DNA of 64,000 nucleotides. Source: Sulfuricurvum sp. PD_MW2 (GTDB lineage: Bacteria; Campylobacterota; Campylobacteria; Campylobacterales; Sulfurimonadaceae). The DNA is taken from NCBI RefSeq assembly GCF_002633015.1, contig NZ_NSIU01000008.1, positions 1 to 64,000 on the forward strand, read 5' to 3'. Below the pieces are notes generated by a model. That model searched no databases, was not told the DNA's origin, and was given only the letters and a program-made list of their open reading frames with translations. The position numbers and the translations under genes were made by a program. This document shows positions 34,677 through 44,600 of the stretch, piece by piece; position 1 is the stretch's first letter; each line of letters starts with the position of its first letter.

Positions 34677-36524
34677 TTGAATTATTTTTATCATATAGCC
34701 CTTTTAGGCTCTCCTCTTGATCTTTTAACATACAGTACTGAAAAGTTGGTAGAAATTGGTACTGAAGTTACTGTAGTATTATCGAATCGAAGTATGAATG
34801 GGGTTGTCATCCGAGAATGTGAACAACCTGAATTTACCACTCTTTCGATAGGGGAAATCAAGCCTTTTTATTATTCTGAAACTCAAATACAAATTGCACA
34901 ATTCATGGCTGAATATTATGGATGTTCACAGGGTGAAGCGTTGAATCTATTCGTCCCCTTTAGTAGAAACGTGAGTGATGCTTATCAAAGAAACTCTGCG
35001 TCATCGATTAGTGTTACTCTCTCACAACTGCAAACACATGCTCTGGATTTTATCCGTTCACATCCTGTTTCTCTCTTATTTGGAGATACCGGAGCGGGAA
35101 AAAGCGAAATTTATATGAAACGGATGGATGAAGTGTTGAGTGAGGGGAAACGGTCTTTGTTACTTCTCCCTGAAATCTCTCTCACTCCTCAGATGGAGAA
35201 GCGATTTCGTAATCATTTCGGTGATGCGGTAGTGTTGTGGCACTCGAAAATGACACCGAAGCAAAAAAAGGTGACGCTGGAGAAAATCTATAATGGAACG
35301 GCACATATCATCGTCGGTCCCCGTTCCGCACTGTTTTTACCAATCGTGAATTTGGGGCTGATAGTGGTGGATGAAGAGCATGACGAGAGTTATAAATCCT
35401 CATCGCGTCCTCGCTACAATGCCCGCGATATGGGGGTTTATATCGGTAATCTTCTCAAAATCCCTGTTGTTTTGGGAAGTGCTACACCGAGTCTTTCAAG
35501 CTATGCAAAATATCCCTTTTATCGTTTGCGAGGGGGGTATTATCAATCCGAACGGACATTTGTATTTGAACCTTCACTTGAAGCATTGACACCTGGAATC
35601 GATACCAAAATAATGGAAAATTTTGATGCAGGGCATCAGGGAATTGTTTTTATCCCAACACGGGCAAATTTTAAATATACGGTGTGTGAGAGTTGCGGAT
35701 ATCATGTGGAGTGTCCGTTTTGCAGTGTCGGAATGAGCCAACACAAAAACTCCCGTGCCCTTAAATGTCACTACTGCAACTATACGGAAATGCTTCCCTA
35801 TGTGTGTCCGAAGTGTCAAAGCGGTGCATTGCGCACGGCACGGCTGGGAACAGCGGAAGCGGTAGAACATTTTGGAAATCTTAGTCGAGAGCTGCGGGTA
35901 CAGCAGTTTGACCGTGATGTGATTACAACTCAAAACAAACTTATCAAAGCACTTGAAGCATTTAACAATAAAGATACCGATTTGCTAGTAGGGACGCAAA
36001 TGCTTTCCAAAGGTCATGATTATCATGATATTACCCTTGCCGTAGTGATGGGGATTGATAACCTCCTCTCTCAGAGCGACTACCGTGCTCGGGAAAAGGC
36101 GTTATCGTTGCTCATCCAAATCGCCGGACGGAGCGGTAGAAAACAAAATTCGACCGTTTGGGTCCAGAGTTTTAACGAATCGTTTTTTCGAGCCTATGTG
36201 GAGGATTATGAGCAATTTTTGATCGATGAGATGAAGCTCAGAGCGGATCGTTATCCTCCTACCAGAAAATTGGCACGATTGCTCTACGCACACAAAAATG
36301 GAATGAAGGCAAAAAGAGAAATGGAGTTGGCGGTGCAGCAGTTGGAGCAACTGGGCCAAGTTCAGATTGTCGGATACGGAGCCTCTCCGATTGAAAAAAT
36401 AGCTGATAAATACCGGTTTCAGATACTCTTACGCAGCGATAAAAGTACCGATCTGATCCGTGCTATCAAACAGGTGAAATCGAGTCTTTGCGAGATTGAT
36501 ATGGATCCCATAGAATTTACATAA
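34677..36524 (+). CDS. priA: Primosomal replication protein N' (PriA helicase)
   Basis: A 615-residue SF2 helicase that restarts stalled forks. Walker A GDTGAGKSE (about 138), DEEH box, and a zinc-binding cysteine cluster CESCGYHVECPFCS...CHYCNY...CPKCQ. The most likely start is TTG at 34677 (NYFYHIALLGSPL), matching the family N-terminus. No good ribosome-binding site is present; it lies 12 bp after the pseudopilin stop, in the same frame, suggesting re-initiation. Confidence 0.93.
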   Translation: MNYFYHIALLGSPLDLLTYSTEKLVEIGTEVTVVLSNRSMNGVVIRECEQPEFTTLSIGEIKPFYYSETQIQIAQFMAEYYGCSQGEALNLFVPFSRNVSDAYQRNSASSISVTLSQLQTHALDFIRSHPVSLLFGDTGAGKSEIYMKRMDEVLSEGKRSLLLLPEISLTPQMEKRFRNHFGDAVVLWHSKMTPKQKKVTLEKIYNGTAHIIVGPRSALFLPIVNLGLIVVDEEHDESYKSSSRPRYNARDMGVYIGNLLKIPVVLGSATPSLSSYAKYPFYRLRGGYYQSERTFVFEPSLEALTPGIDTKIMENFDAGHQGIVFIPTRANFKYTVCESCGYHVECPFCSVGMSQHKNSRALKCHYCNYTEMLPYVCPKCQSGALRTARLGTAEAVEHFGNLSRELRVQQFDRDVITTQNKLIKALEAFNNKDTDLLVGTQMLSKGHDYHDITLAVVMGIDNLLSQSDYRAREKALSLLIQIAGRSGRKQNSTVWVQSFNESFFRAYVEDYEQFLIDEMKLRADRYPPTRKLARLLYAHKNGMKAKREMELAVQQLEQLGQVQIVGYGASPIEKIADKYRFQILLRSDKSTDLIRAIKQVKSSLCEIDMDPIEFT

Positions 36525-36560
36525 CTTTCTTTTAACATCAAAATCGTTACAATCTACACT

Positions 36561-37622
36561 ATGATAACACGCTATCCAACTAAACAAATTTTCGTCGGTA
36601 ATGTCGCCATTGGCGGTGATGCGCCTATCTCGGTGCAGTCAATGACCTATTCGCGTACTGCGGATGTAAGTGCAACAGTGGAGCAGATTAATCGTCTTCA
36701 TTTTGCCGGATGTGACATTGTCCGCGTAGCGGTTCCAGATGAGGAAGATGCACATGCTCTCAAAGTGATCAAAGAGCAGATTTCTCTCCCTCTGGTGGCA
36801 GATATCCATTTTAACTACAAGCTTGCTCTCATTGCAGCAGAGAGTGTTGATTGTATTCGGTTCAACCCCGGAAACATCGGAGAAAAATCGCGTATCCGCG
36901 AGATTGTAAAAGCGTGCCAAGAACGTAGTATTCCCGTTCGTATCGGAGTCAATGCGGGGAGTTTGGAAAAAGAGTTTGAACAGCGTTACGGCGCTACCGC
37001 GGAGGGGATGGTTGCCTCGGCAGAGTATAACATCAAATATCTCGAAGATCTCGGATTTACCGATATCAAAGTTTCTCTCAAAGCGAGCGACGTTCAGCGT
37101 ACTGTCGAAGCGTATCGGATGTTGCGTCCTAAAAACAACTATCCGTTTCATCTTGGAGTGACCGAAGCGGGGACGGTATTTCATGCAACGATCAAAAGTG
37201 CAATCGGTTTGGGAACGCTCCTTTTGGAGGGGATCGGGGATACGATGCGCGTTTCGATCACGGGTGAACTCGAAGAGGAGATCAAAGTAGGTCGTGCTAT
37301 CCTCAAAGACAGCGGAGTCGCTAAAGAAGGCCCCAATATTATCTCTTGCCCGACCTGCGGGCGAATCGAAGCAGATTTGGTGAGTGCGGTCGGTGTGATC
37401 GAAGAGAGGGTCAAACATATCAAAAAGCCGCTTGATCTCTCTGTCATGGGGTGTGTCGTAAATGCTATCGGAGAAGCAAAACACGCCGATGTCGCTATCG
37501 CCTATGGGAAGGGATCGGGTTTGGTGATGGTGAAGGGTGAAGTCGTTGCCCGTTTGGATGAGGATAAACTGGTGGACCGTTTTGTCGAAGAGGTTGAAAA
37601 AATGGCAGAAAAAGAGGATTAA
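36561..37622 (+). CDS. ispG: 4-hydroxy-3-methylbut-2-enyl diphosphate synthase IspG
   Basis: A 353-residue iron-sulfur enzyme of the MEP isoprenoid pathway. The N-terminal TIM barrel ([20 protein letters not shown]) and the C-terminal cluster-binding motif SCPTCGR and the [14 protein letters not shown] region are typical. Its stop codon touches the dnaB start. Confidence 0.97.
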   Translation: MITRYPTKQIFVGNVAIGGDAPISVQSMTYSRTADVSATVEQINRLHFAGCDIVRVAVPDEEDAHALKVIKEQISLPLVADIHFNYKLALIAAESVDCIRFNPGNIGEKSRIREIVKACQERSIPVRIGVNAGSLEKEFEQRYGATAEGMVASAEYNIKYLEDLGFTDIKVSLKASDVQRTVEAYRMLRPKNNYPFHLGVTEAGTVFHATIKSAIGLGTLLLEGIGDTMRVSITGELEEEIKVGRAILKDSGVAKEGPNIISCPTCGRIEADLVSAVGVIEERVKHIKKPLDLSVMGCVVNAIGEAKHADVAIAYGKGSGLVMVKGEVVARLDEDKLVDRFVEEVEKMAEKED

Positions 37623-39071
37623 ATGGAAGAATCTTTATACAATTTAGCGTTTGAGCGCTCGGTTCTCAGTTCCATTATTTTTGATCCTGCGCAGTTTGAC
37701 GATTTTGATGCGATCCTTACACCGGACGATTTTTATCTCGCAGCGCATCAAGAAATTTATCGTGCCATGGTATCTTTGGCACATAGGGATCTCCCTATCG
37801 ATGAAGAGTTTATCCGTAAAGAGCTTACGGTAAAACAAAAATTCGATGAACGGGTGATGGTCGAGATCCTCACCGCCAATCCGATCGCAAATACCAAAGC
37901 CTATGTGCAAGAGATCAAAGATAAGGCGATGAAGCGTCATCTGCTGACTCTCACGACAGAGATTAAACGGGTAGCGCTTGAAGAAGAACTCAGCGGAACC
38001 GATGTGGTTGATTTGGTTGAACAAAAGCTCTACGAGATTACTCAAAGCTCTCAGGCAACCGATTTTAAAGATGCCCCCTCTATAGCCGATGAGACATTGG
38101 CGTATATCGAAGAGATGAAAGCACGCGGGGATTCTGTACTTGTTGGGGTCGATACGGGGTATGCGGAACTCAATAAAATGACCACCGGTTTTGGAAAAGG
38201 GGATCTCGTTATCATCGCTGCCCGTCCTGCGATGGGGAAAACCTCTTTTGCGCTCAATATGGTTCAAAATCTTCTTGATAAAGGGCGCGGTGTCGCATTT
38301 TTCTCATTGGAGATGCCTGCGGAGCAATTGATGTTGCGTCTGCTCAGTGTACAAACGTCGATTCAGCTTCAGCGCCTTCGTGTCGGGGATATGAATCCCC
38401 AAGAATCGAAACAGCTTAATGATGCCGTTGAAAAAATGCGCCGATCGAAACTTTTTGTTGATGATCACGGATCGGTCAATATTCATCAGCTTCGCTCTAA
38501 ACTCCGCAAACTCAAAGCTCGCCATCCTGAGATCGAACTCGCTGTTATCGACTACCTCCAAATCATGAACGGGACGGGGGGGAAAGATCGTCACCTCGAA
38601 GTGAGTGAGATTTCACGGGGACTCAAAATGCTCGCCCGTGAGCTAGGAATACCGATTGTCGCTCTTTCACAGCTCAATCGCGGACTCGAATCGCGCGCGG
38701 ATAAGCGTCCGATGCTGAGCGACATCCGTGAATCGGGATCGATCGAGCAGGATGCCGACATCATTCTATTCGTCTACCGTAATGACGTATATCTCTACAA
38801 AGAGGAGAAAGAGCGCGAGAAAGAGGCGATTTCAGCTGGAAAAGAGTTTATCTCCAAATACGTCGAGAAAGAGGAAGAGGAGGCGGAAATTATCATCGGT
38901 AAGCAGCGTAACGGTCCGACGGGGCATGTAAAACTGATGTTCCAGAAAAAATTTACCCGTTTTGTCGATCGTCCGACATTTGGTGCGGCACAAATCGTCT
39001 ATGAGACTATTGATACGAAAAGTGCGACGATGAATATTATTGAAGATAACGTATCGATGCCGATAATATAA
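37623..39071 (+). CDS. dnaB: Replicative DNA helicase DnaB
   Basis: A 482-residue hexameric helicase. The N-terminal primase-interaction domain (FERSVLSSIIFDP) is followed by RecA-like motifs: Walker A AARPAMGKT (about 202), IDYLQIMNG, SQLNRGLESR and DIRESGSIEQDADIILF. No intein. Start ATG immediately follows ispG, with GAGGA four bases upstream; the stop codon overlaps comEC. Confidence 0.97.
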   Translation: MEESLYNLAFERSVLSSIIFDPAQFDDFDAILTPDDFYLAAHQEIYRAMVSLAHRDLPIDEEFIRKELTVKQKFDERVMVEILTANPIANTKAYVQEIKDKAMKRHLLTLTTEIKRVALEEELSGTDVVDLVEQKLYEITQSSQATDFKDAPSIADETLAYIEEMKARGDSVLVGVDTGYAELNKMTTGFGKGDLVIIAARPAMGKTSFALNMVQNLLDKGRGVAFFSLEMPAEQLMLRLLSVQTSIQLQRLRVGDMNPQESKQLNDAVEKMRRSKLFVDDHGSVNIHQLRSKLRKLKARHPEIELAVIDYLQIMNGTGGKDRHLEVSEISRGLKMLARELGIPIVALSQLNRGLESRADKRPMLSDIRESGSIEQDADIILFVYRNDVYLYKEEKEREKEAISAGKEFISKYVEKEEEEAEIIIGKQRNGPTGHVKLMFQKKFTRFVDRPTFGAAQIVYETIDTKSATMNIIEDNVSMPII

Positions 39072-40333
39072 TGTCTAAACTGGAGCGTGTCGAGCTTTTT
39101 GATCGTAAAAGCGGTGCTCTTTTTTCTCTTTTTCTCCTCTTTGTTCTGTCTGTTTCCCTCTCGTATGAGTATTATCAATTTTCTCGACTCAAAATATTCG
39201 ATGATCCGTTGATCCGTGCTTCTGTCATCGATCAAGAAGTCCGTTTGATCGGTGAACAGCCTAGAACTTCCATGAAGCTTCGTTTGGAAGGCGGTGCAAG
39301 TGTACGGTGCATTATGTCTCCATATTTGCGGGATTTGCGCGGACGTGAAGTATTGATAGAACTGCAAGTTGCGAATGTGAGTTTTTTAGAGTATCTCAAA
39401 GGATTTCGAACACGCGGCCTTATTGTAGAAGTATATCCCTCGTTGAGCCTCAAAGAGCAATGGTATCGAACGATCGCGTCATATCATAGCGATCAATGGA
39501 TGAAAGAGCTCTACGGTGCACTTTTCGTCGCTACCCCCATGTCGCAGGAGTTACAAACGTTGGTAGGGGGCATGGGACTGAGTGCGGCACTATCAATTAG
39601 CGGGTATCATTTTGGTATTTTGAGTCTGATCGCCTATTTTTTTCTAAGAAAGCCTTATCGATGGGTTCAAAATTGGTATTTCCCCTATCGGCACGGCAAT
39701 CGCGATTTGTTTTGGATGGTGGCGGTATTGCTTTTTGCGTATCTGGCTATTTTGGAATTCAATCCGGCGATGGTACGCTCATTTGGGATGATTATGGTGG
39801 GATATTGGCTCTATGATCGGGGAATCAAAATTATCTCTTTTCAAACTCTATTGATTGCAGTGGGACTCTTGCTCGCTTTTTTCCCAAGACTGTTTTTCTC
39901 CCTGTCGTTTTGGTTTTCATCGTTTGGGGTATTATCAATTTTTATTTTTATCCGCTATTATGGACATTGGAAAGCTTGGCAGATATTTTTGGCACTCAAC
40001 GTATGGTGCTATTTGGTCTTGTTGCCTATCTCTTTGGCCATTTTCGAAACTTTTAGCTGGGCTCATGTGGGGTCTATCCCGATCAATCTCCTCTTTAATC
40101 TATATTATCCAACGGTTTTGGTGCTGCATTTGACTCCATGGGGAGATTGGTTTGATCCGTATTTGAGGTATATGTTTGAATCTACAGAACTAAAATCTGT
40201 TCTGATCCCGATGTGGGCAGGGATTCTTAGTATTGTATTGGCACTTGCGGCGATGTGGCGAAAAGAGGCGTTTTGGGCGTTAGGTGTTTTGGGATTCGCT
40301 ACGCTGGGTAGCGCGATTTATCAGATAGCATAG
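39071..40333 (+). CDS. ComEC/Rec2-type DNA uptake channel protein (short form)
   Basis: A 420-residue polytopic membrane protein. It contains the Competence domain around GALFVATPM and LSAALSISGYHFGILSLIAYF, but no metallo-beta-lactamase-like C-terminal domain. Campylobacterota use this shortened ComEC. It probably moves single-stranded DNA across the inner membrane. Start overlaps dnaB (TAATG). The last 54 bp overlap the convergent YihY gene. Confidence 0.85.
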   Translation: MSKLERVELFDRKSGALFSLFLLFVLSVSLSYEYYQFSRLKIFDDPLIRASVIDQEVRLIGEQPRTSMKLRLEGGASVRCIMSPYLRDLRGREVLIELQVANVSFLEYLKGFRTRGLIVEVYPSLSLKEQWYRTIASYHSDQWMKELYGALFVATPMSQELQTLVGGMGLSAALSISGYHFGILSLIAYFFLRKPYRWVQNWYFPYRHGNRDLFWMVAVLLFAYLAILEFNPAMVRSFGMIMVGYWLYDRGIKIISFQTLLIAVGLLLAFFPRLFFSLSFWFSSFGVLSIFIFIRYYGHWKAWQIFLALNVWCYLVLLPISLAIFETFSWAHVGSIPINLLFNLYYPTVLVLHLTPWGDWFDPYLRYMFESTELKSVLIPMWAGILSIVLALAAMWRKEAFWALGVLGFATLGSAIYQIA

Positions 40334-41086
40334 TTTCATTCCATAGATTACAATAATCCATGAGACATAGATCCATAAAAAGAAGAAGATGAGGGCAGAA
40401 AACGAGCCGTACATCGTCGCATAGGTTTTGTTGTAAAAAACGTACTGGACGAAACTGTTTTTTGCCAATCCCCATACAATCGCTACAATAAATGAACTAA
40501 TGGCGGCAGCTTTGAGAGAAACATCGGCATTCACCGCTATTTTGTAGATTAAAAAGAAAATAGCCCATAATAGTAAAAATGGAAAAATAGAGAGTGCATG
40601 GAGAGCAAAACCGGTAATGTTAGCTTCTAAATAGGCTTTGAGGCTCATTGATGCAATCAAGACAATCGGAGTAAGGCTGATCAGAGTCCAATACGTTGTA
40701 ATTGCATCCCAAATGCGGCGTTTGGACGTTTTAAATATCTTTCCCACAATATGTTCAAAGTTCTGAAAGAAGAGGAGGGAAGAGACAATCATTGTTGTAA
40801 ATCCAATCACCCCAAGTTGTACGGAATTTTGGAAAAATGATTCGAGATATCCTGCCACGGCAGTTGTTTGTACGGGCATCATATTTTCGAAGATAAAAAT
40901 CTGAATTTTCGCATATTGTTCATTGAAAACAGGAACATTGGCAATCAAACTCAATGAGATGATAAGAAGCGGTACTACGGTAAATATCGTATAAAAGCTA
41001 AGACTTGATGCATATACGGTAATTTCCCGATCAAAAAGCATTAGGAAAAAAAGTCGTACATGCCGCAGTGCCGCTTTGAGATTCAT
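40280..41086 (-). CDS. YihY/BrkB family inner-membrane protein
   Basis: A 268-residue membrane protein with six hydrophobic segments, the family pattern near the N-terminus (SLSFYTIFTVVPLLIISLS) and FFLWIYVSWIIVIYGMKL near the C-terminus. The role of the family is not settled; earlier RNase BN assignments were withdrawn. ATG at 41086 is preferred to the TTG three bases upstream. Follows glcD by four bases and overlaps comEC at the 3' end. Confidence 0.85.
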   Translation of the reverse strand: MNLKAALRHVRLFFLMLFDREITVYASSLSFYTIFTVVPLLIISLSLIANVPVFNEQYAKIQIFIFENMMPVQTTAVAGYLESFFQNSVQLGVIGFTTMIVSSLLFFQNFEHIVGKIFKTSKRRIWDAITTYWTLISLTPIVLIASMSLKAYLEANITGFALHALSIFPFLLLWAIFFLIYKIAVNADVSLKAAAISSFIVAIVWGLAKNSFVQYVFYNKTYATMYGSFSALIFFFLWIYVSWIIVIYGMKLCYLINRATQRSESQNT

Positions 41087-41089
41087 CAA

Positions 41090-42475
41090 TTATTCTAGTC
41101 CCATTTTTGATGGATTGAGGATGTTATTAGGATCGAATGCCCGTTTGATCGATTGAAACAGTGCCATCTCTTCAGGGGTAAATGCCATCGACATATACGG
41201 TGCTTTGGCTAAGCCAATTCCGTGTTCACCGCTGAGGGTTCCTCCCAAATCAATAGTTGCTTGGAAAACCTCTTTGATAGCTTCGTATCCGATTTTGACT
41301 TGTTCGGGATCTTTTCCGTCGATCATAACGTTGGTGTGGACATTCCCATCTCCTGTGTGACCGAAGCATGGGATGTTGATATTGTATTTTTTGGCGATAG
41401 CATCGAATTTTTCGAGCAGTTCAGGAAGTGCGGAGCGGGGAACGGTGACATCTTCATTGATTTTTTTGCTCCCGTATACAGAGAGTGATTGGCTTGCATT
41501 ACGGCGCGCAAACCAGAGATCGGATGCTTCTTGTTTATCTTTTGCAATTTTGAATTCACTGCATCCGTTTTCACGGAATACTTTTTCGACCAAACCAAGC
41601 TGAAAATCGAGATCTTCTTCGAGATTTCCATCTACATCAGTGACGAGGATCGCTCCCGCTTCAATTGGGAGCCCTTTGTGATATACCTGCTCCACTGCGC
41701 GTATGGTAAGGTTGTCCAAAAACTCCATGGCTACAGGGGTTACACCACTTGCCATGGTTTTATAGACCGCTTCCATAGCGGCGTTAACGGTTGGGAAAAT
41801 ACCCATGGCTGTTTTGGTCATTTTTGGTTTTGAGAGGAGTTTTAGAGTTACTTCGGTGGTAACGGCAAGAGTTCCTTCACTGGCGATCAAAATGCCGGCA
41901 ATGTTGTATCCGGCAACATCTTTGATGGTCCGTTTTCCCGCTTTGATAATGTCACCGTTGGGTAATACGGCACGGATCGCCATAACGTAGTCTTTGGTGA
42001 TTCCGTATTTGGCGGCTCGCATACCTCCGGCATTTTCATTCACGTTTCCGCCGATAGTTGAATATTCTTGGGATGCAGGATCGGGCGGATAGAAGAGACC
42101 GACCTCTTCGACTGCTTTTTGTAACTCCATATTCACAACGCCCGGTTGAACGATAGCGACCATATTTTGCATATCGATCTCTAAAATCTTGTTCATATGC
42201 TTTTCAAATGCGAGGACGATTCCGCCGTTTGCAGGGAGTGCTCCGCCTGTGAAGCCGCTGCCGGCACCGCGTGGAACAATAACAATACGGTGCTCGTTGC
42301 AGTATTTTAAAATATCACTCACATCTTGTTCACTGCGAGGGAAAAGAACAGCATCCGGTTCGAATCGCTCTCGTGTCGCATCATAGCTATAGGCTATCAG
42401 ATGAGCTTTATCGCTGTAGACGTTTTCATTGCCGATTAAGTTGATAAAAAAGTTGATAGCATCAGATGAGAGCAT
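41090..42475 (-). CDS. FAD-linked oxidase, glycolate/lactate dehydrogenase GlcD type
   Basis: A 461-residue flavoprotein: FAD-binding PCMH domain (about 35-215, IVPRGAGSGFTGGAL) and FAD-oxidase C-terminal domain ending FDPNNILNPSKMGLE, with HTGDGNVHTN in between. It oxidises a 2-hydroxy acid such as glycolate or D-lactate. No glcE or glcF is adjacent, so partners are elsewhere. Two adjacent ATGs overlap the stop codon of the upstream gene; the second has AAGGA six bases upstream. Confidence 0.9.
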   Translation of the reverse strand: MLSSDAINFFINLIGNENVYSDKAHLIAYSYDATRERFEPDAVLFPRSEQDVSDILKYCNEHRIVIVPRGAGSGFTGGALPANGGIVLAFEKHMNKILEIDMQNMVAIVQPGVVNMELQKAVEEVGLFYPPDPASQEYSTIGGNVNENAGGMRAAKYGITKDYVMAIRAVLPNGDIIKAGKRTIKDVAGYNIAGILIASEGTLAVTTEVTLKLLSKPKMTKTAMGIFPTVNAAMEAVYKTMASGVTPVAMEFLDNLTIRAVEQVYHKGLPIEAGAILVTDVDGNLEEDLDFQLGLVEKVFRENGCSEFKIAKDKQEASDLWFARRNASQSLSVYGSKKINEDVTVPRSALPELLEKFDAIAKKYNINIPCFGHTGDGNVHTNVMIDGKDPEQVKIGYEAIKEVFQATIDLGGTLSGEHGIGLAKAPYMSMAFTPEEMALFQSIKRAFDPNNILNPSKMGLE

Positions 42476-43275
42476 CATTTATCCTTCAGGTCAAAATTGC
42501 GTAATAGTGCGCTTTTATCACTAAATTTCGCTTTGTAGAGTTCATATAGTTCTGTGTTTTTTGAATTGCTTAAAGCAATAATCTCAAGATAATAGGGTTC
42601 GTAACTTTTTAAACTGGAACTCCCTTTGCCCCACCACGCGCCTCGGATCGTCGGAATGCGGGTATAAAAGGGAGTTTGTTCTTTTTTTTCTACTTTTGCA
42701 AACGGTGTATTTTGCAATAGTGTGAAACTTTTACAATCCAGAGTAAAGAGGTGATCGGCGCTTTGGATATAGAGCAATCCGACGGAGTTAGCGGTACAGT
42801 AACTTTGAAAATCATCGACCAAAGGGGTTTGATGTCCTTCATAAGAGAGAAACGTTGCATAGTTGTCAGGGTGAACCCATTCAACTCCTGAAATGCTTTT
42901 GGTAATTGCATCATACGTATCATCATTAGGTGCCACAACAAGTGCACGTTCATAGTCATAGGCTAAAACAGCAATATCAGACGATTTAGGTTTCCAGTTT
43001 CCATTCGGAAGAGCATTTTGATGAAGTCCTGTGTATTTACTGATTTGAAGGATAGCACGGTGATTGGCAGGGTTGGTTTTCTCTACTTTGGCATTGGCAA
43101 TGATAGTACTGTGGGTAGCATCGAATTTTCGAACGATAAAACCGCTCATCCCTTCTCTCAAATTTTCGGCAACAATCGTTGCACGTTCCCCTTCAACCTC
43201 AATCAAAGGAGCAGTGATCGATGAAGCGTTGAGGACGCTGCACGCGATAAATGTAAAAAGCCAGATGCGCATCAT
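42475..43275 (-). CDS. PgbA-like protein with plasminogen-binding N-terminal domain
   Basis: A 266-residue secreted protein; residues 1-17 are a signal peptide ending NAS. It resembles the plasminogen-binding family (PgbA/PgbB) of Campylobacterota, with EGERATIVAENLREGMSGFIV near the start. In free-living relatives the host-binding role is unlikely, so the name reflects homology only. It is coupled with glcD by ATGA overlap. Confidence 0.75.
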   Translation of the reverse strand: MMRIWLFTFIACSVLNASSITAPLIEVEGERATIVAENLREGMSGFIVRKFDATHSTIIANAKVEKTNPANHRAILQISKYTGLHQNALPNGNWKPKSSDIAVLAYDYERALVVAPNDDTYDAITKSISGVEWVHPDNYATFLSYEGHQTPLVDDFQSYCTANSVGLLYIQSADHLFTLDCKSFTLLQNTPFAKVEKKEQTPFYTRIPTIRGAWWGKGSSSLKSYEPYYLEIIALSNSKNTELYELYKAKFSDKSALLRNFDLKDK

Positions 43276-43397
43276 GGTAACCTTTTGGTAAAGTAATTAA
43301 TAGCGATTATAGCTTAACACATCTTTGTAAATGGATTTTTTGCTATCATTTAACTCTTTTTTGCTTTTGCATTGTGTATATTTGATCAAGGATGAGA

Positions 43398-44591
43398 ATG
43401 GGTCGTTTTTTTGCATTACTGTTATTGCCTATTCTCCTTTTCGGTAGCTTGGTTAAGCCTTTTAAATGGAATGACGGCGAAAGTTTTCTCACATTTCTAG
43501 AACGGAAAAAATTACCTCTTTCTCTCTATTACAATCTAGATAAAGAGGATCAAAAACTTACCGAAGATATCCCTTATAACGCTAATTGTCAAATGGTAGT
43601 GGATGATAAAAAATTTATTCAACAAATTTTGATCCCAGTGAATGATGAACTGCAACTCCAGATTTTTCTTACCCCGAAACGACGTTATGATATTCGTGTA
43701 GTTCCGATTGTAACCCAAGAGTATACCGAAACACTGTATGTCCCGATTCAGACCCTACCGTATGATGATATTGTGAAATTGACAGGATCTAAAAATCTGG
43801 CTTCCGAATTCGTCAAAATGTTTAAGGGAAAAGTCGATTTTAGGAAAGGGTTTAAAAAAGGGGACCCGATCGTATTGGTCTATACTCAAAAATATCGGCT
43901 GGGCAAACCGTTTTCAATGCCTGAAGTACATGGTGCTATGGTTGAGATCAACGGAAAAAAAGTGACTGTTTACAGGCATGCCGACGGTCGTTTTTATGAT
44001 GAAAAAGGGGCACAATATGAGAAATTTTTGTTTAAAATTCCAATCAATAATCCCCGTATTACCTCCGGTTTTACAAAGAGCCGTTATCATCCCGTACTCC
44101 ACTGCTATCGCGCGCATGCGGGTGTTGATTTTGGAGCCCGTCCGGGAACTCCGATTTTGGCAACCGGTGACGGTCGAATCAGTTTTGCCGGCTCATCGCG
44201 CGGTTATGGGAATACGATAAAAATTCGTCATAGTAATGGACTGATTAGCCTCTATGCTCATCAAAAATCGTTTCGTGCCGGTATCCATAACGGCTCAGTG
44301 GTGAAACAAGGTGAAATTATTGGATATGTTGGAAATTCAGGGTTGTCTTCAGGTCCGCATCTGCATTTTGGGATGTATTCGGGGAGTACGGCTATCAATC
44401 CACTGAGTGTAATGAAAAAGACAACTGAGGGATTTAGCGGCAAAGAACGTAAGGTATTTCTTGCGATACGAGATAAGATGGATGCTAAGTTTCGAAAAAT
44501 TTTGCAGCAAAAACCTGTGCGTAAGCCGTATTTTGATTTCCATGAAACCTATTACGTTGATAGCCAGACATTTAAACCAAAACCTTTTTAA
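43398..44591 (+). CDS. M23 family peptidoglycan endopeptidase
   Basis: A 397-residue secreted metallopeptidase. The signal peptide covers residues 1-20. A C-terminal M23 domain (about 235-345) carries the zinc ligands in HAGVDFGA and GPHLHFGMY. The N-terminal part (about 20-220) is typical of the Campylobacterota shape-determining endopeptidases. ATG at 43398 is preferred because AAGGA is five bases upstream. Confidence 0.92.
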   Translation: MGRFFALLLLPILLFGSLVKPFKWNDGESFLTFLERKKLPLSLYYNLDKEDQKLTEDIPYNANCQMVVDDKKFIQQILIPVNDELQLQIFLTPKRRYDIRVVPIVTQEYTETLYVPIQTLPYDDIVKLTGSKNLASEFVKMFKGKVDFRKGFKKGDPIVLVYTQKYRLGKPFSMPEVHGAMVEINGKKVTVYRHADGRFYDEKGAQYEKFLFKIPINNPRITSGFTKSRYHPVLHCYRAHAGVDFGARPGTPILATGDGRISFAGSSRGYGNTIKIRHSNGLISLYAHQKSFRAGIHNGSVVKQGEIIGYVGNSGLSSGPHLHFGMYSGSTAINPLSVMKKTTEGFSGKERKVFLAIRDKMDAKFRKILQQKPVRKPYFDFHETYYVDSQTFKPKPF

Positions 44592-44600
44592 AGAGTTGTT

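Noticed and set aside
36639-37484. A 281-residue minus-strand frame opposite ispG
   Set aside because: It lies fully inside ispG and has no family similarity; long antisense frames arise from codon bias.
38170-38760. Intein in DnaB
   Set aside because: The usual insertion sites read straight through with standard motifs, and the length is normal for DnaB.
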